Assembly (NCBI GenBank): GCA_002869095.1
Contig: PKTO01000266.1
Coordinates: 1 to 7,441, forward strand
Length of the DNA stretch: 7,441 nt
DNA from: Clostridiales bacterium
Lineage (GTDB): Bacteria > Bacillota > Clostridia > Peptostreptococcales > BM714
Reading direction: 5' to 3'
The position numbers were made by a program, and so were the translations under genes. Of the stretch, positions 6,125 through 7,441 are shown one piece after another (the stretch's first letter is position 1; each line of letters starts with the position of its first letter). The notes beneath the pieces were generated by a model. That model saw nothing but the letters and a program-made list of their open reading frames with translations. It searched no databases and was not told where the DNA came from.

Positions 6125-7123
6125 TTATACCCAATATTTCGGGATATATATGTCCTTGAATTTCTTAACCGCAAATCGATCCGACATGCCTGCAATATAA
6201 TCCTTGACGCCTTCGTCTTTTCCGCTCTTCCTTCTGATATTTTCAGGCAGCTCCTCAGGATGAAGCGTAAAATGATCATATAGCTGTTCGATAATCTTTT
6301 GAGCCTTTCCCTCTTCCCCTTTTGCTTCCGGATTAAGATAAATATGTTCAAACATAAAGTCCCTTAGTTTATTTGTATGGAATTCAAACTGTTCGCTCAT
6401 TTTAATGCGGTTCCCGTTTATGCTGTTTTCAATCACATCCACAACCATGGCGTTTATACGCTCTCCGTGACTGTTGCCCAGGCATTCCAGGCACTCCTTG
6501 GGTATCTGCCTTATTTCGAGCATTCCAGCCCTTGTAGCATCGTCAATGTCATGGTTTATATAGGCGATTCTGTCGCTCAGGCGGACAATATTCCCCTCCA
6601 GCGTGCTGCATTCTTCATCTCCATTGTGATGCAATATGCCGTCTCTTACTTCATGTGTCAAATTCAATCCGTATCCTTCATGCCTTCCGTCTTCAAGAAG
6701 ATCTACGACTCTAAGGCTTTGCTCGTTGTGAATGAACCCGCCAGGGTGGATTTCATTCAATACGGTTTCTCCGCAATGCCCGAAAGGCGTATGTCCCAAA
6801 TCGTGGGCAAGGGCTATGGCCTCTGTAAGGTCTTCATTAAGCTTTAATGCCCTCGCAATCGTCCTTGATATTTGGGCCACTTCCAATGTGTGAGTCAATC
6901 GGGTCCTGTAGTGGTCGCCTTCAGGAGAAAGAAAAACCTGTGTTTTATGTTTGAGCCTTCTAAAGGATTTTGAGTGTATGACTCTGTCTCTGTCTCTTTG
7001 GAATGATGTCCGTATGCTACATGAAGGCTCGTTTTTTCTTCTTCCGAGTGTTTGAGATGAAAAACATGCTTTTTTTGAAAGCCATCCATTTTCAGTTTTT
7101 TCATATTGAAGTCTGAAATCCAT
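6125..7123 (-). CDS. dgt: Deoxyguanosinetriphosphate triphosphohydrolase-like HD protein
   Basis: Dgt-family enzymes hydrolyse dGTP, or dNTPs more widely, to the deoxynucleoside plus triphosphate and so limit dNTP pools. The 332-residue protein is the shorter Firmicute form. The metal-binding HD quartet is visible: H78 (RLTHTLEVAQ), H107 and D108 (LAHDLGHTPFGHCGE, 105-119) and D184 (RLSDRIAYINHDIDDA). The RDRDRVIHSKSFRRLKHKTQVF block (43-64) and HHNG (165-168) are also typical of the family. The ATG at 7123 has GGAGGT (7130-7135) 6 bases upstream, so the start is firm. A TATAAT at 7157-7162 suggests its own promoter. Adjacency to dnaG is common in Clostridia and fits a role in nucleotide supply for replication. 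There is no clear terminator before dnaG, so readthrough into dnaG is possible. Exact substrate range is unknown. Confidence 0.93.
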   Translation of the reverse strand: MDFRLQYEKTENGWLSKKACFSSQTLGRRKNEPSCSIRTSFQRDRDRVIHSKSFRRLKHKTQVFLSPEGDHYRTRLTHTLEVAQISRTIARALKLNEDLTEAIALAHDLGHTPFGHCGETVLNEIHPGGFIHNEQSLRVVDLLEDGRHEGYGLNLTHEVRDGILHHNGDEECSTLEGNIVRLSDRIAYINHDIDDATRAGMLEIRQIPKECLECLGNSHGERINAMVVDVIENSINGNRIKMSEQFEFHTNKLRDFMFEHIYLNPEAKGEEGKAQKIIEQLYDHFTLHPEELPENIRRKSGKDEGVKDYIAGMSDRFAVKKFKDIYIPKYWV

Positions 7124-7156
7124 ACTGCGACCTCCGTTTTTTTATATTCTATATCC

Positions 7157-7162
7157 ATTATA
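7157..7162 (-). promoter_or_regulatory. Candidate -10 box of the dgt promoter
   Basis: A perfect TATAAT lies 33 bases before the dgt ATG, which would place the start near 7150 with a leader of about 27 bases carrying GGAGGT. There is no convincing -35: the matching region (7180-7185, AAGGGT) sits in the ppdK hairpin. The surrounding 13-mer TTGTATAATGGAT is identical to that before cobB. Confidence 0.5.
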
Positions 7163-7170
7163 CAACAACG

Positions 7171-7186
7171 AAAGGGAAAACCCTTT
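7171..7186 (-). repeat. Alternative short hairpin sharing an arm with the ppdK terminator
   Basis: AAAGGG (7186-7181), loop TTTT, CCCTTT (7176-7171) is a perfect 6-bp inverted repeat. Its first arm is also the second arm of the longer hairpin, so the two structures exclude each other. It ends 8 bases before the TATAAT of dgt. Confidence 0.5.
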
Positions 7187-7219
7187 AAAAAGAACATTTG
7201 CGTTCTCCTTAAAGGGTTT
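7178..7219 (-). terminator. Long hairpin after ppdK, probable terminator
   Basis: AAACCCTTTAA (7219-7209) and TTAAAGGGTTT (7188-7178) form a perfect 11-bp stem. A 2x2 mismatch and a further AGAAC/GTTCT 5-bp stem with a 6-base loop sit above it. It begins 15 bases after the ppdK stop codon. The tail is only TTTTCCCTTT, so it is not a textbook U-tract. It may terminate ppdK, protect its 3' end, or act in both ways. Confidence 0.65.
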
Positions 7220-7234
7220 CAAATCATTGTATCA

Positions 7235-7441
7235 TTATCTGTTCTTTATTGCCGCGTGTGCGGCTGACAGTCTTGCAACCGGTACTCTGAACGGGGAGCA
7301 AGAAACATAGTCAAGCCCTATCCTGTGGCAAAATTCTATTGAATCCGGCTCACCGCCATGTTCTCCGCAGATTCCAAGTTTGATGCCCGGCCGTGTTTTC
7401 CTGCCCAGCTCTATTGCCATTGTCATAAGCTTTCCTATGCC
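7235..7441 (-). CDS. ppdK: Pyruvate, phosphate dikinase, C-terminal end (partial)
   Basis: PPDK interconverts pyruvate, ATP and phosphate with phosphoenolpyruvate, AMP and pyrophosphate; in anaerobes it often serves glycolysis or PEP synthesis. Only the last 68 residues are inside the window, and the reading frame continues off the right edge. They belong to the C-terminal PEP/pyruvate-binding barrel: [38 protein letters not shown]. The cysteine in YVSCSPFR aligns with the catalytic acid (Cys831) of Clostridium symbiosum PPDK. The GICGEHGG and FCH...GLDYVSCSP pattern favours PPDK over PEP synthase or enzyme I of the PTS, though these share the barrel. The gene ends with TAA, followed by the hairpin before dgt. 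No internal start should be used; the ATG at 7426 is just an internal Met. Confidence 0.93.
   Translation of the reverse strand, partial: GIGKLMTMAIELGRKTRPGIKLGICGEHGGEPDSIEFCHRIGLDYVSCSPFRVPVARLSAAHAAIKNR

Noticed and set aside
6895..7197. 100-codon minus-strand frame starting in the ppdK hairpin loop, with AAGGAG 7 bases before its ATG
   Set aside because: It overlaps the first 229 bases of dgt in another frame, and its residues look like a shifted reading of dgt. The ATG would sit within the hairpin after ppdK. The AAGGAG lies in the stem and is most likely a chance match; no family is recognisable.
1..7441. Mobile element, CRISPR, prophage or novel defence system
   Set aside because: No direct-repeat arrays, transposase motifs, terminal repeats or unknown accessory genes are seen. 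Every stretch over 120 bases belongs to a recognised gene.

Overview
This window is a compact housekeeping locus from a low-G+C Firmicute, most likely a member of the Clostridia. G+C is roughly 40% by eye outside the RNase P gene. All supported genes lie on the minus strand, so transcription runs from high to low coordinates. The class assignment rests on three points: the gene order ppdK, dgt, dnaG, rpoD, trmK, nif3; strong Shine-Dalgarno sequences of the AAGGAGG type; and a class A RNase P RNA rather than the Bacillus type B form. I cannot name a genus.

From the right edge, the order is as follows. The last 68 codons of pyruvate phosphate dikinase (ppdK, cut by the window edge) end in a long hairpin. 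Next is a dGTPase-like HD-domain triphosphohydrolase (dgt) with its own likely -10 box. After a 93-base gap comes dnaG (primase), overlapped at its stop codon by rpoD (primary sigma factor), which seems to start at an ATT codon. A hairpin with a U-rich tail follows rpoD and runs directly into the ribosome binding site of trmK (tRNA A22 N1-methyltransferase, TTG start). trmK overlaps nif3 (YqfO-type dinuclear metal protein) in an ATGA arrangement. Right after nif3 is a good sigma-A promoter driving rnpB (class A RNase P RNA), which ends in a clear intrinsic terminator. The last gene is a full-length Sir2-family deacylase (cobB) with its own -10 box.

Functionally the genes join nucleotide pool control (Dgt), primer synthesis (DnaG), promoter recognition (RpoD) and tRNA modification and processing (TrmK, RnpB), flanked by PEP/pyruvate metabolism (PpdK) and NAD-dependent deacylation (CobB). 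I see no mobile elements, CRISPR arrays, tRNAs, phage genes or plus-strand genes, and no evidence of an undescribed system. The points worth a second look concern gene expression: the ATT start of rpoD, the terminator abutting the trmK ribosome binding site, competing hairpins ahead of dgt, a sigma-H-like box ahead of dnaG, and the rnpB promoter set tightly against the nif3 stop codon.
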